The notes under the pieces are model-generated. The model was not told where the DNA came from. It worked only from the letters and a program-made list of their open reading frames with translations, and made no database searches. Both the position numbers and the translations under genes were made by a program. This document shows, in pieces, positions 5,722-7,122 of a stretch of 7,122 bases of DNA (the first letter of the stretch is position 1; every line of letters begins with the position of its first letter). Source of the DNA: Saprospiraceae bacterium. GTDB lineage: Bacteria > Bacteroidota > Bacteroidia > Chitinophagales > Saprospiraceae. The DNA lies in the NCBI GenBank assembly GCA_947441325.1, contig CANETR010000098.1, positions 1 through 7,122 on the forward strand. Direction: 5' to 3'.

Positions 5722-7122
5722 TTAGTCGTTATACTTTTTTCCGCTCATGTCAACTACGGTGGCAGATGCCTGTTGGGTGCCAAACATCAACACATCCTGA
5801 ATATTAACATGTTTTGGTCTGTTTACAATGTAAAATACTGTTTCTGCAACATCCATAGCTGTAAGTGGGGTGAAATTTCCATAAATATCTGCCTTTTGTT
5901 CATCTCCATCGAATCTCACAAGCGCAAATTCAGTTTCAACATGTCCAGGGTGTACAGCAGATACTCTGATGCCATATTTATGCAAATCGAGTCTCATGCC
6001 TTTAGTGAGCATATCAACAGCGGCTTTGGTGGCACAGTAAACATTGCCATCGGTATAAGCCTCCTTGGCGGCGACGGAGCCGATATTTACAATAAAACCT
6101 TTTTGTCTTTCAACCATGCTCTTACTTACAATCCTGCTGATGTACAACAAACCCTTGATATTGGTATCAATCATCGTTTCCCAATGACTGAGGTTGCCTA
6201 AGTGGAAAGGAGCTCTTCCTTTTGCCAGTCCAGCATTATTTATAAGAATGTCGATTTTTTTCCATTCCTCAGGTAGTTTTGAAAAAGCCTGTTCAACGGC
6301 AGCTTCATCTCTTATGTCAAAACAAAGACTTTCGATTCGGGAAGAAAAGCATGCAATAAATTCTTCTTTGATCAGGTCTAAACGATCTTTTCTACGCCCG
6401 GTAATGATAACTTTATAACCATTTATGGCAAAAAGTTCGGCAATCGCTTTTCCAATACCCGATGTGGCTCCAGTGACCAGTACAATAGTATCCTCATTTG
6501 GATTTCTGGTAGGTTCGGGAATTGATTCTTGCATTTGGTCAGAAACAGTACTGGGATTGTAAACCCCAAAGATTAGGTTTAAATCAGTATTTCCTATACC
6601 TGTATCGATAAGGCAGGCCTGTAGATAGTTTGCCTTTGCAGCAATTTTTTGACCAACTTTTAATTGACAATGAGCTAATTCCAGATAGGGAAGGGCCTCG
6701 GTGCCATTGAGCTCAATAGCCCTTTGGAACATATCTGCTGCTTTTTGTTGCTGTAGCGCATTTTTCGAAAGATGATGTGCATATTCATAATACAAAACAG
6801 CATCCTCTTCGTGACAGAACAATGCTTTGCGAAATAGCTCTTCTGCTGATTCGTTTTCGAAATTCTGATCGATTAATACTGCTAATTGCCTAAGAGCTGC
6901 AGCATTCATAGGTTCCTTTTTGAGGACTTGCTCCAGGTAGTTACGGGCAGTATCAAAATCGGCTTCAGCTATTGCGGCTATTGCCTGCTCAAAAATCTGT
7001 TCGGCCGATCCATTAGTATCTTCACCGATAGAGTTTAAATCATTAGATTCCATAGGTTCTATAGCATTATTTGTTAAATCAGAATTTGTTATTTCAGTAT
7101 TTTTTTCAAGCTTTTCTTCAAA
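5722..7122 (-). CDS. TPR-repeat / short-chain dehydrogenase (YdfG-like) fusion, 5' end open
   Basis: Numbering from the ATG at 7053 gives 443 residues. Residues about 15-155 form helical pairs of TPR type (for example AIAEADFDTARNYLEQVLKK at 27-46, AEELFRKAL, AADMFQRAIEL, AKANYLQACL). A linker (about 156-187) leads to a complete classical SDR domain: cofactor motif TGATSGIG (194-201), TGRR (218-221, Arg favouring NADP), NNAG (272-275), Asn298, Ser326, and Tyr339/Lys343 in YCATK. The PGHVETEFALVRF segment (369-381) and HVNIQD (415-420) resemble YdfG-type 3-hydroxy acid / serine dehydrogenases, so NADP-dependent oxidation of a small hydroxy acid is likely but the substrate is unproven. YdfG-like enzymes are normally about 250 residues without TPRs. 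No stop codon occurs between 7053 and the right edge and no promoter is seen there; the extra 23 codons are Glu/Asn/Thr-rich like the adjoining region, so the gene probably begins outside the window. The protein is presumably cytoplasmic. Confidence 0.85.
   Translation of the reverse strand, partial: FEEKLEKNTEITNSDLTNNAIEPMESNDLNSIGEDTNGSAEQIFEQAIAAIAEADFDTARNYLEQVLKKEPMNAAALRQLAVLIDQNFENESAEELFRKALFCHEEDAVLYYEYAHHLSKNALQQQKAADMFQRAIELNGTEALPYLELAHCQLKVGQKIAAKANYLQACLIDTGIGNTDLNLIFGVYNPSTVSDQMQESIPEPTRNPNEDTIVLVTGATSGIGKAIAELFAINGYKVIITGRRKDRLDLIKEEFIACFSSRIESLCFDIRDEAAVEQAFSKLPEEWKKIDILINNAGLAKGRAPFHLGNLSHWETMIDTNIKGLLYISRIVSKSMVERQKGFIVNIGSVAAKEAYTDGNVYCATKAAVDMLTKGMRLDLHKYGIRVSAVHPGHVETEFALVRFDGDEQKADIYGNFTPLTAMDVAETVFYIVNRPKHVNIQDVLMFGTQQASATVVDMSGKKYND

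Noticed and set aside
5773..6201. Plus-strand open frame of 142 codons opposite the dehydrogenase gene
   Set aside because: The minus strand here encodes the conserved SDR core; the plus-strand translation is Cys/His/Ile-rich and matches nothing recognisable.
1..7122. Mobile elements, CRISPR arrays, tRNA/rRNA genes or a defence system
   Set aside because: Reading both strands showed no transposase or integrase, direct-repeat array, cloverleaf or rRNA-like stretch; all long open frames are accounted for by the genes listed.

Overview
The window looks like an ordinary chromosomal segment of a Bacteroidota bacterium; the order cannot be fixed from what is here. Supporting signs are the AT-rich spacers, genes without clear Shine-Dalgarno sites, intergenic matches to the Bacteroidota promoter pattern (TTG, then about 21-22 nt, then TAnnTTTG), a DUF4846 protein, a MKK-type outer-membrane barrel protein and a small 'SCKK' lipoprotein. 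No mobile element, CRISPR array, tRNA or rRNA was seen.

Layout, left to right. (1) The 3' two thirds of a plus-strand clpC gene, cut by the left edge, which encodes the Hsp100 unfoldase that feeds ClpP. (2) A bidirectional terminator shared with a converging minus-strand pair, ribD followed by a DUF4846 lipoprotein gene. The pair overlaps by 4 bp and is therefore probably translationally coupled. (3) A 392-bp AT-rich divergent spacer with one good promoter facing ribD, one good and one weaker promoter facing right, and two overlapping hairpins. (4) A plus-strand pair encoding a predicted outer-membrane beta-barrel protein and a small Asp-rich lipoprotein, probably co-transcribed, closed by a strong terminator. 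(5) A converging minus-strand gene encoding an unusual fusion of N-terminal TPR repeats to a YdfG-like short-chain dehydrogenase. Its frame stays open to the right edge, so its true start is probably outside the window.

Functionally the segment mixes housekeeping genes (proteolysis, riboflavin synthesis) with envelope genes. I see no multi-gene defence, biosynthetic or mobile system. The points most worth a second look are the TPR-dehydrogenase fusion, the conserved Cys/His pattern in the DUF4846 protein coupled to ribD, and the envelope gene pair with its regulatory spacer.
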